Shown: positions 54,207-62,990 of the stretch, one piece after another
Layout of the letters: each line of letters begins with the position of its first letter
How positions within the stretch are numbered: the first letter of the stretch is position 1
Assembly (NCBI GenBank): GCA_030148025.1
Contig: JASBUG010000043.1
Span: 124,001 to 188,000 of the forward strand
Direction of reading: 5' to 3'
From: Flavobacteriaceae bacterium
GTDB taxonomy: Bacteria > Bacteroidota > Bacteroidia > Flavobacteriales > Flavobacteriaceae
DNA length: 64,000 nucleotides
Notes under the pieces: generated by a model
Database searches by the model: none
Seen by the model: only the letters and a program-made list of their open reading frames with translations
Told to the model about the DNA's origin: nothing
Position numbers and translations under genes: made by a program

Positions 54207-54875
54207 TTAAATAAGCTCTAAACTCTGGGCGAGATAAATGAGTTGTGGTGTGGTAGAAGCATTAAAATTATCGCGAAGCTTACTTAAATGGTCTTCTATA
54301 GAACGCCTACTATTAGGTGTAATATTTTTAGATTTAAAATAATCGCTAATATCTTGTTGTTTAAAGCCTTTTGCTGTGAGTTGTAAAATTTGCTTTTCGT
54401 ACTCGGTAAGCTCAAAAACATTTTTTCGCTGCAGAGATGCTGTTGCAATTGGGCAAATATAAGTTTCGTTTTTAGCCAAAGCATTAATGGCTTTTGTAAG
54501 TTCTTTAAATCCATTAAGTCCTTTACATATATATGCATCGGCTTTTATGTCTTCAATAAGTTCTTTAATTATTTGTTGCTTATTCCAAACCGAAAAAGCA
54601 ATGGTTTTAATGTTGGGTTGTATACGTTTTACTTCGGTTATAAGTTCTTGTCCCGAAGTTAACTTAGGTTCTGGTGTATGACTAACAAATGACAGATCGC
54701 TAATTAGTAATTGGAAAGGTTCGCCATCATGAAGAGCTCTTTTTATTTTTAATAAAGCATTATCACAGGATTGGGATTGTTCAACTTGAGCAATATCTAA
54801 AGCTGAAAGCTTAGATGCAATTCCTTCATTACTAATATCGATATCTTCCGCAATTAAAACTTTTGTAAATGTCAT
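54207..54875 (-). CDS. LuxR/NarL-type response regulator
   Basis: The protein has 222 residues. The receiver domain has E10/D11, phospho-acceptor Asp60 in LISDLSF, and the Lys in AYICKGLNG. The LuxR HTH is near residues 150-215, with TEYEKQILQLTAKGFKQQDIS and SRRSIEDHLSKLRDNF. It is encoded three bases after the TPR histidine kinase gene and is its partner. The region downstream on the same strand (54108-54206) leads into the nine-gene cluster without a clear terminator, so that cluster might be part of the same regulated unit. Confidence 0.93.
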   Translation of the reverse strand: MTFTKVLIAEDIDISNEGIASKLSALDIAQVEQSQSCDNALLKIKRALHDGEPFQLLISDLSFVSHTPEPKLTSGQELITEVKRIQPNIKTIAFSVWNKQQIIKELIEDIKADAYICKGLNGFKELTKAINALAKNETYICPIATASLQRKNVFELTEYEKQILQLTAKGFKQQDISDYFKSKNITPNSRRSIEDHLSKLRDNFNASTTPQLIYLAQSLELI

Positions 54876-54878
54876 ACT

Positions 54879-56567
54879 CTAGGCCATAAATGTTAATTCA
54901 GCTTTAAATCCGTTATTGGGACTAGTATCAAAAGTAATTGTTCCATTAATAGACTCTATGCGGTTTTCCACATTATACAAACCACTGTTAGTCTTTAATT
55001 CACTTTTTAGTGCGCCCTTACCATTATCGGCATACTTTACTATGATATTTCGATTCTGTTTTAAAAACGTAATAGCAACAAGCGTAGCGTCACTATGTTT
55101 TTTCATATTGGTAAGTAATTCTTGTAATACTCTATATAGTTGTTCTTTTTTGTCTTTTGAAACAGATTGCCAAAAATCAGGTTCTATTTTACTGGTTATT
55201 ATTTTGGTTTGAGTAGTTCCGTAAGAGTTTAATAACGTTAGTAGTTCTTCATTAAATACAGATCCAGTATTAACACTCGTATAGTCTTTTGAAATATCTC
55301 TGGCTTTACTATAGATGTCATTTAATCCATCCAGAATTTTTAATCCATTTTTGTCTAAAAATTTTTGCGGACTAGATTGTATTTGCGTCATTAAATAAAA
55401 CACGTCATTGCCAACTTCGTCATGCACTTTTTTAGAGAGTTTTTGCTCGGTTTTATGACGCTCTTTAGTTTTTGCAATTTTATTTCGTTGTTTATAATAG
55501 AAGAATAGGATGATTGAAGCAAAAAGCATGACTCCAATTCCAATTATTGCAAGCACCTTTTCATTTTGGCGTTCTTCTGCTAGAAGTTTATTTTGTACTG
55601 CTTCCTTTTCAGATTTTTCAAGACTGTATTTTTTAGCGGCATATTTACTTTGGTTAGAATATCTGTCTGCATGTAAACTATCTCCCAAGTGAATAAGTTC
55701 ATTTACATGATTATTGTCATAGAGTGTACCAAAGAGTTGAAGAGCTTTATACCTAGAATCTGGAGAATTCATAGAATCTGAAATGGCAAGTGCCTTGTTC
55801 ATATAATGCAAAGCCATTTCCCTATTCTTTGTGTCAATATAGTAATTGGTAATATGTTCGTAACTAGTGAATATGCCATTAAGATCATTTACTTTCAATC
55901 TACTACTTAATGCCAGCTGCATTTTTTCAAGAGCACCAGGAGTTTTGAGTTTGGATTGGGCATAACCTAGATTATCTAAGACAGTGTTTTTCTTGTCATG
56001 ATTATTTAGTTTTAGAATTTTATTATAACAGGATTCAGCAGTACTAGCTGCTTTATTGTAATTTTTTAAATCTATATAAATTGTTGATAGGTTATTTAGA
56101 GCTGAAATACTATCGAGAATGCCTTCAGCTAACTCAAGAGAAATATTATAATAATCTATGGAACTATCATAATCTTTAATTCTTCTATAAATTCTTCCTA
56201 ATTGATTAGATATCCTGGTTTTTTTAACTCTCACGATTGAATCTAATGACATATTGTCTAAAAGCATAAATGCGTTTACAGCAGCAACTTCACTTTCAAA
56301 TACTTTTTCAGTTTTTAAATAGCCAGAAATCAAGTATTGATATGTACGTATAGCTTTTAAAGTATCTTTTTTATCTATTAACTTAAGAGCTTCTTTTTCA
56401 AAAAAAGCTGTTGCATGATAAATAGATATATCATTTTTATGAGGAAAATAAATAGCGTTATAATATAGATTAGTACTATCTACTTTGGCTTGAGCATTTA
56501 AATGTTTATTTATATTATTTAGAAAACAAACACAAAAAAAGAGGGATGTTAAATATTTGATTTTCAT
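54879..56567 (-). CDS. TPR-repeat sensor histidine kinase
   Basis: The protein has 562 residues with an N-terminal signal or helix (about 5-25). The exported sensor is built from TPR repeats (about residues 50-310; GRIYRRIKDYDSSIDYYNI, YIDTKNREMALHYMNKAL). A membrane helix follows near 345-365 (VLAIIGIGVMLFASIILF). The catalytic part has the short HisKA_3-like box KKVHDEVGNDVFYLM with His382, then HATPase_c with QELLTNMKKHSDA, KYADNGKGA and SGLYNVENRI. It is the standard flavobacterial partner of NarL-type regulators. A very small Pro/Gly-rich lipoprotein gene is immediately upstream. Confidence 0.92.
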   Translation of the reverse strand: MKIKYLTSLFFCVCFLNNINKHLNAQAKVDSTNLYYNAIYFPHKNDISIYHATAFFEKEALKLIDKKDTLKAIRTYQYLISGYLKTEKVFESEVAAVNAFMLLDNMSLDSIVRVKKTRISNQLGRIYRRIKDYDSSIDYYNISLELAEGILDSISALNNLSTIYIDLKNYNKAASTAESCYNKILKLNNHDKKNTVLDNLGYAQSKLKTPGALEKMQLALSSRLKVNDLNGIFTSYEHITNYYIDTKNREMALHYMNKALAISDSMNSPDSRYKALQLFGTLYDNNHVNELIHLGDSLHADRYSNQSKYAAKKYSLEKSEKEAVQNKLLAEERQNEKVLAIIGIGVMLFASIILFFYYKQRNKIAKTKERHKTEQKLSKKVHDEVGNDVFYLMTQIQSSPQKFLDKNGLKILDGLNDIYSKARDISKDYTSVNTGSVFNEELLTLLNSYGTTQTKIITSKIEPDFWQSVSKDKKEQLYRVLQELLTNMKKHSDATLVAITFLKQNRNIIVKYADNGKGALKSELKTNSGLYNVENRIESINGTITFDTSPNNGFKAELTFMA

Positions 56568-56601
56568 CCCTCTAAAGTATTAATTATTTGTGAGATTTTA
56601 T

Positions 56602-56766
56602 TTACCCTCCACCATTTCCTCCGCCTCCAGGTGGTGGCGGTGGTGGTGGCGGTATTTCATCTCCGCAACAACCTTGTGTTGTATTTTCAGTTAAACTCTC
56701 GGGAGTGCAGGATTGAAACCCTATAATGTGGAAACCCACAAGCATTATAAAAAATAATTTCTTCAT
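56602..56766 (-). CDS. Small Pro/Gly-rich lipoprotein, 54 residues
   Basis: A 54-codon gene in the gap before the kinase gene. MKKLFFIMLVGFHIIGFQSC is a lipoprotein signal with Cys20. The mature peptide is short: an SLTENTTQGCCGDEI region, eight prolines, four glycines and NGGG at the end. The CC pair could form a disulphide or bind metal. It starts 35 bases upstream of the kinase gene on the same strand, so it is probably the first gene of the operon. It could be a secreted ligand or anchor sensed by the TPR domain; that is an inference from position. Confidence 0.65.
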   Translation of the reverse strand: MKKLFFIMLVGFHIIGFQSCTPESLTENTTQGCCGDEIPPPPPPPPGGGGNGGG

Positions 56767-56800
56767 TTTATTTTTTTAAAAATTGATATAGTTCATGCTG

Positions 56801-56842
56801 TTCGGGACTCTCCCGAATAAGCAATTGTGTAAGATTTACACA
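56801..56842. promoter_or_regulatory. Two adjacent inverted repeats in the divergent promoter region
   Basis: TTCGGG-N5-CCCGAA at 56801-56817 and TGTGTAA-GAT-TTACACA at 56826-56842 lie between the small lipoprotein gene (minus) and the orphan membrane gene (plus). Perfect dyads of this size suit dimeric regulators such as NarL/LuxR-type proteins. The rest of the 249-base gap (56767-57015) shows no other clear element. Confidence 0.5.
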
Positions 56843-57015
56843 GGGTGAGAAAAGACGTCTATCTCAATTTTTGGAAAGTTGAAATCTTGATTGCAGTTGG
56901 TAAGCTACTTCCCAAATTGGCTTTAGAAAACCACAAAAAAGATTTCAGAATAGAATCAAAATATAAAGTCGAGTTCTGTTTTTTAAATGACTTGATTTGA
57001 TTCTGGAGCAAATTT

Positions 57016-58008
57016 ATGTTGAGAAGAGAGTTTGTAATTAAAAAGAATCCAAATATTCCGATTAATCTGATGAAATCCGATAAAATCCATAAAAATCCTA
57101 ATGTAAAAACTGTAGAAACTTATTCTGAAGCAGTAAGAAGTAAATATTTAAAGGATAAAGAATCCAGAAATATAAGAGGTGAAATCTATAAGTTAACTCC
57201 AGCTAATATTAAAAAGTTGTGTCTTAATATAATTGATACAGATTTATCAGCAGAAGATAAACTGATATTGAAAAATTTTTTCGGGGTTAATGATTTTGAC
57301 TTTATAAAGAGAAAAATACAGACTTTTGATACTGCGAAGCTAAAACCAATATGTAGATTTCTAAAACAAGAAATAGGCTCAATAGCATCTCATTATGCTC
57401 TTGAACTAATAGCATTATTTATAGATTATCAACCCAGACCTTATAAAAAGTATAGCGCCACAAATTTAAAAAATGAAAATCTTACTAGTTATAAAGAAGA
57501 CATAGTTTATAAAAACGAAGAGGAATCTAGAACTACAATAATAGTAAAGCCAAAAAACAAAAAACTATTTGCTTGGGTAACCTCAGTTTCTGCTTTTAAT
57601 AAATGGAAACAGATAGCAATAATAGGAATGTCTGTTTTAACAGTAATAGTCATTACAACAATCTACATTTTAAATAATAAAACTAGATGGATGATATGGC
57701 AAAATACTGAATATGTTGAAGTAAAGTTTGATACTAAAAAATACCATTTAAATCAGCTTAAATTATATAAATCTGAACGAATTAAATATTTTAAAAAAAT
57801 AACTGTTGATTGTAATAGTTTATTTTTTAATTCAGATGGTACTGTGAAAATATGGTATGGAAAAAATAACAAGAAAGAATTGGAATATTTTACCGCCTTA
57901 GGTTTACATCCAGAAACAGGAAAAACTTTAAAGCCAATTACAAAGTATATGATCAATAAATATATATGCCCTGATTATTTAAAAACCACACTACTAAAAA
58001 ATAAGTAG
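57016..58008 (+). CDS. Orphan single-pass membrane protein
   Basis: The protein has 330 residues. The N-terminal cytoplasmic part (about 1-190) is helical and basic, with LTPANIKKLCLNIIDTDLS and DKLILKNFFGV; a helical DNA- or protein-binding fold is possible. One membrane helix lies near 202-220 (IAIIGMSVLTVIVITTIYIL). An outer domain of about 110 residues follows with VEVKFDTKKYHLNQLKLYK and ALGLHPETGKTLKPITKYMI. M1 or M19 could be the start. No family is recognised. The layout resembles an anti-sigma or one-component sensor, but no motif proves it. It sits beside two tRNA genes. Confidence 0.75.
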   Translation: MLRREFVIKKNPNIPINLMKSDKIHKNPNVKTVETYSEAVRSKYLKDKESRNIRGEIYKLTPANIKKLCLNIIDTDLSAEDKLILKNFFGVNDFDFIKRKIQTFDTAKLKPICRFLKQEIGSIASHYALELIALFIDYQPRPYKKYSATNLKNENLTSYKEDIVYKNEEESRTTIIVKPKNKKLFAWVTSVSAFNKWKQIAIIGMSVLTVIVITTIYILNNKTRWMIWQNTEYVEVKFDTKKYHLNQLKLYKSERIKYFKKITVDCNSLFFNSDGTVKIWYGKNNKKELEYFTALGLHPETGKTLKPITKYMINKYICPDYLKTTLLKNK

Positions 58009-58037
58009 AGATTACTCACTATTAGTTTTTGAAAACA

Positions 58038-58067
58038 AAAAAGCCAAGACTTACGTCTTGGCTTTTT
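58038..58067 (+). terminator. Terminator after the orphan membrane gene
   Basis: A 13-base-pair stem AAAAAGCCAAGAC/GTCTTGGCTTTTT with loop TTAC. It is nearly identical to the hairpin at 47086-47112 and ends six bases before the tRNA-Leu 3' end. Confidence 0.9.
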
Positions 58068-58072
58068 ATCTG

Positions 58073-58157
58073 TACTGAAGGCGGGACTTGAACCCGCACG
58101 GCCATAATGGCCATTGGATTTTAAGTCCAACGTGTCTACCAATTCCACCACTTCAGC
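58073..58157 (-). tRNA. tRNA-Leu (anticodon TAA)
   Basis: The minus strand gives an 85-nucleotide type II tRNA: acceptor GCTGAAG/CTTCAGT, D arm with GGTAGACA, anticodon stem-loop TTGGACTTAAAATCCAA (TAA), a variable arm TGGCCATTATGGCC, and T arm GCGGGTTCAAGTCCCGC. The discriminator is A. CCA is not encoded. Confidence 0.95.
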
Positions 58158-58182
58158 AACTTGGTATATTTTAACAGTGTAG

Positions 58183-58254
58183 AGCGAAAGACGGGATTTG
58201 AACCCGCGACCCTCACCTTGGCAAGGTGATGCTCTACCCCTGAGCTACTTTCGC
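58183..58254 (-). tRNA. tRNA-Gly (anticodon GCC)
   Basis: The minus strand gives a 72-nucleotide tRNA: acceptor GCGAAAG/CTTTCGC, D arm AGCTCAGGGGTAGAGCA, anticodon loop TTGCCAA, T arm GCGGGTTCAAATCCCGT. The discriminator is T (U) and CCA is not encoded. It lies 25 bases upstream of tRNA-Leu, so they form one transcript. Confidence 0.95.
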
Positions 58255-58350
58255 AATTTAAATGAACGTTACAATCTCGTGATTGCGGATGCAAATTTAA
58301 TACATTTCTTATAATAGCAAAGGCTTTTTCAAAAAAAAGAAGATATTTTT

Positions 58351-60960
58351 TTAAGCTCTCTTTTTCTTTTGCAACATGCGTTTAATTTCATTGAGCTTCA
58401 TCAATGCTTCAACCGGTGTTAAGGTATTAATATCTGTATGTAATATTTCATCCTTAATCTCTTCTAATAGAGGATCATCCAAATTAAAAAAGCTAAGTTG
58501 CATTTCATCATTTATAGATTTTACTTTATCGGTAAGCTCTTCACTTGAATGCGATTTCTCTAAGCGCTTTAAAATTTTATTGGCGCGATGAATTACCTGT
58601 TGTGGCATTCCTGCCATTTTTGCTACATGAATACCAAAACTATGCTCACTGCCTCCTTCTACCAGTTTTCTTAAAAACAACACATTGTCTTTCAGCTCTT
58701 TTACAGACACATTAAAGTTTTTAATGCGCTCGAATGTTTCGGTCATTTCGTTAAGCTCATGGTAATGCGTCGCAAATAAGGTTTTTGCTTTTGAAGGATG
58801 CTCATGCAAATATTCACTAATGGCCCAAGCTATGGAAATACCATCATAGGTACTCGTTCCTCTTCCAATTTCATCAAGAAGCACCAAACTTCTTTCAGAA
58901 ATATTGTTCAAAATAGAAGCAGTTTCGTTCATTTCTACCATAAAAGTAGATTCACCCATAGAAATATTATCACTCGCTCCTACCCTTGTAAATATTTTAT
59001 CAACCAACCCAATACGCGCAGATTCAGCAGGCACAAAACTTCCTATCTGAGCTAACAGTACAATCAAAGCTGTTTGACGTAAAATTGCCGATTTACCAGA
59101 CATGTTTGGTCCAGTGATCATGATAATTTGTTGCGCGGTCCTATCTAAAAATACATCATTAGCAATATACGCTTCACCTAATGGTAATTGCTTTTCAATA
59201 ACTGGATGACGTCCATTTTTGATGTCCAAATCAAACGAATCATCAATAGTTGGATATATATAATTATTATCCTTTGCCAACTGTGTGAACCCACATAAAC
59301 AATCAAGATTACCAACTAACTGAGCATTTTGTTGAACCGGTTTAATGTATTGGTTCATCCAACCCACCAATTCTGCAAATAATTGTTGCTCTATCGCTAG
59401 AATACGTTCTTCAGCACCTAGAATCTTCGCTTCGTATTCTTTTAATTCTTCAGTTATATAACGCTCTGCATTAACTAAAGTTTGTTTACGTATCCATTCT
59501 TCAGGAACTTTATCTCTATGCGTATTTCGGACTTCAATATAATAGCCAAATACATTATTGGACGCTATTTTTAACGATGGAATACCAGTACGTTCGCTTT
59601 CACGCTCTAGCATTGTATCTAAATAATCCTTTCCAGAAAAAGCTAGCTCTCTCAGCTCTTTCAATTCGGAAGAGAAGTCTGATGAAATCGTATTTCCTTT
59701 TAGAATATTAACAGGCGCATCTTCATTTAAAGTTTCCTTAATCTTCTCTCGAAGCACATCACAACCTTGTATATTATCACCAATCACCTTAAGTGCATCA
59801 TTATCGCAATTAGATGCTAAAGCCTTAATTGGCACAATGGCTTCTAGAGAATTTTTAAGCTGGATCACTTCACGCGGACTTACTTTAGCAGTAGCCACTT
59901 TAGAAATTAAACGTTCAATGTCACCTATTTGCTTTATTTGATGCTGTATTTTTTGGTGTACTATTTCGTCATTAATAAAATACTGAACCACCTCATGCCT
60001 ACTCTTAATTTTCTCAACATCCTTAAGCGGTAAAGCCAACCAACGTTTAAGTGTACGCCCTCCCATTGGCGAGGTTGTTTTGTCAATAACATCCAATAAG
60101 GTGACTGCATTAGCATTTGTAGAATGGTATAATTCCAGATTTCTAATAGTGAATCTGTCCATCCACACATATGCATCTTCAGCAATACGATTGATACTTG
60201 CAATATGCTGCAATTTGTTATGTTGGGTTTCGGCTAGATAATGTAAAATAGAACCAGAGGCTACAATACCTTCATATAAATCTGCAATTCCAAATCCTTT
60301 TAAAGTAGATGTTTCGAAATGCTTACAAAGAGTTTCATTAGCATAATCGTCTTGATACACCCAGTCTTCTAAATAAAATGTATGATAATTGCTTCCAAAA
60401 ACTTCATTAAACTTGGTGCGTTTTTGTTTTTCTATAAGAATTTCACTCGGACTAAAATTCTGCAAAAGCTTATCGATATACTCGGCATTTCCTTGCGATG
60501 TTAAAAACTCACCTGTTGATACATCTAAAAAAGACACGCCTATATATTTTCCGAAGTATACCGATGCCAAAAAGTTATTTGATTTAGCATGTAATACTTC
60601 ATCATTTAGTGCCACACCTGGTGTTACCAATTCGGTCACACCACGTTTTACAATCTTCTTGGTTTGTTTAGGATCTTCTAACTGATCACAAATTGCTACG
60701 CGCTCACCTGCTTTCACCAGTTTTGGCAAATAGGTATTTATTGAGTGGTGTGGAAATCCAGCTAACTCCGTTTCACTTTCACTTCCTGCACCTCGTTTGG
60801 TTAGAATGATTCCTAATATTTTTGATGCTTTAACCGCATCTTCTCCAAACGTTTCGTAAAAATCACCTACTCTAAAAAGTAACATCGCATCAGGATACTT
60901 CGCTTTTATAGCATTGTATTGTTGCATTAATGGGGTTACTTTTTTTGTTTTTTTAGCCAA
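58351..60960 (-). CDS. mutS: DNA mismatch repair protein MutS
   Basis: The protein has 869 residues. The mismatch-binding N-terminal domain carries the Phe-x-Glu motif in [11 protein letters not shown] (Phe34, Glu36). Connector, core and clamp domains follow. The ABC-type ATPase has Walker [14 protein letters not shown] near residue 616 and Walker [17 protein letters not shown], plus [11 protein letters not shown]. The C-terminal helices end in a basic tail ([13 protein letters not shown]). It recognises base-base mismatches and recruits MutL. The length is standard. It is flanked on the left by tRNA genes and on the right by a short gene-poor stretch. Confidence 0.98.
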   Translation of the reverse strand: MAKKTKKVTPLMQQYNAIKAKYPDAMLLFRVGDFYETFGEDAVKASKILGIILTKRGAGSESETELAGFPHHSINTYLPKLVKAGERVAICDQLEDPKQTKKIVKRGVTELVTPGVALNDEVLHAKSNNFLASVYFGKYIGVSFLDVSTGEFLTSQGNAEYIDKLLQNFSPSEILIEKQKRTKFNEVFGSNYHTFYLEDWVYQDDYANETLCKHFETSTLKGFGIADLYEGIVASGSILHYLAETQHNKLQHIASINRIAEDAYVWMDRFTIRNLELYHSTNANAVTLLDVIDKTTSPMGGRTLKRWLALPLKDVEKIKSRHEVVQYFINDEIVHQKIQHQIKQIGDIERLISKVATAKVSPREVIQLKNSLEAIVPIKALASNCDNDALKVIGDNIQGCDVLREKIKETLNEDAPVNILKGNTISSDFSSELKELRELAFSGKDYLDTMLERESERTGIPSLKIASNNVFGYYIEVRNTHRDKVPEEWIRKQTLVNAERYITEELKEYEAKILGAEERILAIEQQLFAELVGWMNQYIKPVQQNAQLVGNLDCLCGFTQLAKDNNYIYPTIDDSFDLDIKNGRHPVIEKQLPLGEAYIANDVFLDRTAQQIIMITGPNMSGKSAILRQTALIVLLAQIGSFVPAESARIGLVDKIFTRVGASDNISMGESTFMVEMNETASILNNISERSLVLLDEIGRGTSTYDGISIAWAISEYLHEHPSKAKTLFATHYHELNEMTETFERIKNFNVSVKELKDNVLFLRKLVEGGSEHSFGIHVAKMAGMPQQVIHRANKILKRLEKSHSSEELTDKVKSINDEMQLSFFNLDDPLLEEIKDEILHTDINTLTPVEALMKLNEIKRMLQKKKRA

Positions 60961-60982
60961 TGGTTTCCTGTTTAATTTATCT

Positions 60983-60990
60983 TATTTTTG
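60983..60990 (+). promoter_or_regulatory. Candidate -7 box reading toward the RNA methyltransferase
   Basis: TATTTTTG on the plus strand fully matches TAnnTTTG, about 175 bases upstream of the methyltransferase ATG. The transcript would then contain the inverted-repeat element at 61091-61154. Confidence 0.4.
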
Positions 60991-61090
60991 CAGCAATAGC
61001 AAGAATGCTAATGTAACCAATATTTGATTTTTTTTGAAGTCATTATACTTTAAGTTATCTACAATTGTTAATAATATAAATGAACTTAAT

Positions 61091-61154
61091 TGTCATTCTG
61101 AACAAAGTGAAGAATCTATTACTTAAAGATATTTCGACTACACTCAATATGACA
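61091..61154. repeat. Dispersed imperfect inverted repeat
   Basis: The left arm TGTCATTCTGAACAAAGTGA and the reverse complement of the right arm TGTCATATTGAGTGTAGTCG align with several mismatches, so the 64 bases form an imperfect hairpin. From memory, the TGTCATTCTGAAC type of repeat is common between genes in Bacteroidota. It lies 12 bases before a gene start. Confidence 0.5.
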
Positions 61155-61165
61155 TTTCATAGCCT

Positions 61166-61693
61166 ATGCGCAAGTTAAAGAACAGTGAACTAGACCGATT
61201 AAGTGTTGAAGAATTTAAACAATCTACCAAAACAAGATTAATTGTTGTATTAGATAATATTCGTAGCCTCAACAATATTGGGAGTGTATTTAGAACCAGT
61301 GACGCCTTCTTGATTGAAAAGATCTATTTATGTGGTATTACTGCTAAGCCACCACATAAAGACATTCATAAAACAGCTCTTGGAAGTACCGAAACGGTAG
61401 ATTGGGAATATGTTGAAGATACGTTAACACTAATTGAAAAATTGAAAGATTTAAAAATTAAAATCATTAGTATTGAACAAGCCGAAAACGCTACTATGCT
61501 AAACGATTTCACTCCAGAAAAAGATACTACTTATGCTGTGGTTTTTGGCAATGAAGTAAAAGGTGTGCAACAAGATGTGGTAAGTGCAAGTGATAGGGTT
61601 ATTGAAATTCCGCAATATGGAACCAAACATTCACTAAACATCTCTGTAAGTTGTGGTGTGGTACTTTGGGATTTGTTTGGCAAGCTCTCATAA
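61166..61693 (+). CDS. RNA methyltransferase, SpoU/TrmH family
   Basis: The protein has 175 residues of the SPOUT knot fold. LIVVLDNIRSLNNIGSVFRT is motif 1 (Asn/Arg contacts), VVFGNEVKGVQ is motif 2, and EIPQYGTKHSLNISVSCGVV is motif 3, which builds the SAM-binding trefoil knot. The short length, without an extra RNA-binding domain, fits the TrmH/TrmL-like group that 2'-O-methylates tRNA, but the target base is not certain. The SAM methyltransferase gene follows 12 bases later. Confidence 0.94.
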   Translation: MRKLKNSELDRLSVEEFKQSTKTRLIVVLDNIRSLNNIGSVFRTSDAFLIEKIYLCGITAKPPHKDIHKTALGSTETVDWEYVEDTLTLIEKLKDLKIKIISIEQAENATMLNDFTPEKDTTYAVVFGNEVKGVQQDVVSASDRVIEIPQYGTKHSLNISVSCGVVLWDLFGKLS

Positions 61694-61705
61694 AACACAA
61701 AATAA

Positions 61706-62356
61706 GTGAAAAAGCAACCTTGGCCTACCAAAGATGTAATGAACCAGATTTACGACATGAAACTTTGGGGAGGTAAGGGGTTCGATTTTTATTCTGGAAC
61801 AGGCTCACATGACCCAAAAATTATAGACCCTTATTTAAATGCTTTAATTGCATTTCTAGATGCTTTCACAACACCATTGGTAGTTTGCGATTTAGGCTGC
61901 GGCGATTTTAATATTGGCAAACATTTAACCAAGTATGCCAAAAAATATATTGCCATTGATATTGTTGAAAGCCTTATTAACAGAAACAAAAACCTATATA
62001 AAGAAGATAACTTAGAGTTTTACTGTTTAGATATTGCAAAAGACGCTCTTCCATCTGGAGATTGTATCATATTAAGACAAGTGTTACAGCATTTATCTAA
62101 TACAGAAATACAAAACATTGTAAAAAAATTAGAAGTCTATAAATATGTTATCCTGACCGAACATATACCTATGGGCTACTTTACTCCAAACAAGGATATC
62201 ATTTCTGGACAAGGTATTAGACTAAAACAAAACAGTGGGGTTAATTTACTAGAGGCGCCTTTTAACCTTAAAGTTAAAGACCAAAAACAATTGGTAGAGT
62301 ATATTCTAGAAGACAATAAAGGCCGTATTATTACAACATTATACCAAGTGTTTTAA
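61706..62356 (+). CDS. Class I SAM-dependent methyltransferase
   Basis: The protein has 216 residues with a GTG start at 61706; the ATG at 61739 is the alternative. The Rossmann core has motif I VVCDLGCGDFNIGKHL near residue 60, YIAIDIVESL, and EFYCLDIAKDALPSGD. A later IILRQVLQHLSNTEI segment is typical of small-molecule methyltransferases. The substrate is unknown. It is coupled to the SpoU gene by a 12-base gap. Confidence 0.88.
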   Translation: MKKQPWPTKDVMNQIYDMKLWGGKGFDFYSGTGSHDPKIIDPYLNALIAFLDAFTTPLVVCDLGCGDFNIGKHLTKYAKKYIAIDIVESLINRNKNLYKEDNLEFYCLDIAKDALPSGDCIILRQVLQHLSNTEIQNIVKKLEVYKYVILTEHIPMGYFTPNKDIISGQGIRLKQNSGVNLLEAPFNLKVKDQKQLVEYILEDNKGRIITTLYQVF

Positions 62357-62433
62357 GGTTTATATCTTTGAAAATTCTAACTTCGTTTATCAGTGAAGTT
62401 GATTCACGCTAAATCACAAACTTATATCCCTTA

Positions 62434-62943
62434 ATGAAGTCAAAAGTTGTTTTCAAAATATTTATAGGTTTTCTGCTCTACTTTTTTTTGAGTTTTAGCT
62501 ATAAATTTCTTAGCAATAATTTTCTTTCGGATACTTGTTTAACTACAACTTTCAATAAGCATTTCATAGATTTATCTGCTTTAAAGATTAACTCTACATA
62601 TGACTTTGATGTAATGTTTAATTGTAAAAAATGGGATGAAATTCTGATAACTGATACTCATTATTATATAAGAAGCGTTGGTTATATATCTAGTGGAGTT
62701 TTGGTTCCATCATATGACCAATTTCAATATGCTGAAGGATCTTACTTTGTTTATTTTCTTAAAAACAACATTATAGTTAATAATCCGATTCAATTATACG
62801 GTAACAATTTTATTTTTTCTCCCAAACTCAAAAATGGCAACTTCATAAAAATTAAAAGAAAAAATGCGAAATTTATCTACAAAAAATTCGAGCATTCTGA
62901 CTATGATTTAAATACATTGGATTTTATAGAGAAAATAAATTAA
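62434..62943 (+). CDS. Hypothetical membrane-anchored protein
   Basis: The protein has 169 residues. An N-terminal hydrophobic helix (about 7-24, IFIGFLLYFFLSFSYKFL) is either an anchor or a signal. The rest is rich in aromatic and polar residues with short strands (YYIRSVGYISSGVLVPSYD, AEGSYFVYFLKNN). There is one CKKW. No family is recognised. It lies alone between the methyltransferase gene and the convergent folK-dNK gene. Confidence 0.65.
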   Translation: MKSKVVFKIFIGFLLYFFLSFSYKFLSNNFLSDTCLTTTFNKHFIDLSALKINSTYDFDVMFNCKKWDEILITDTHYYIRSVGYISSGVLVPSYDQFQYAEGSYFVYFLKNNIIVNNPIQLYGNNFIFSPKLKNGNFIKIKRKNAKFIYKKFEHSDYDLNTLDFIEKIN

Positions 62944-62990
62944 AATACTACAGCCAACAATTTATAACTACAATTTCAAAATCATTAAAA

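Noticed and set aside
61706-61738. Possible shorter methyltransferase starting at ATG 61739
   Set aside because: Kept only as an alternative; the GTG at 61706 gives the 12-base coupling to the upstream gene and an N-terminus that looks like coding sequence.
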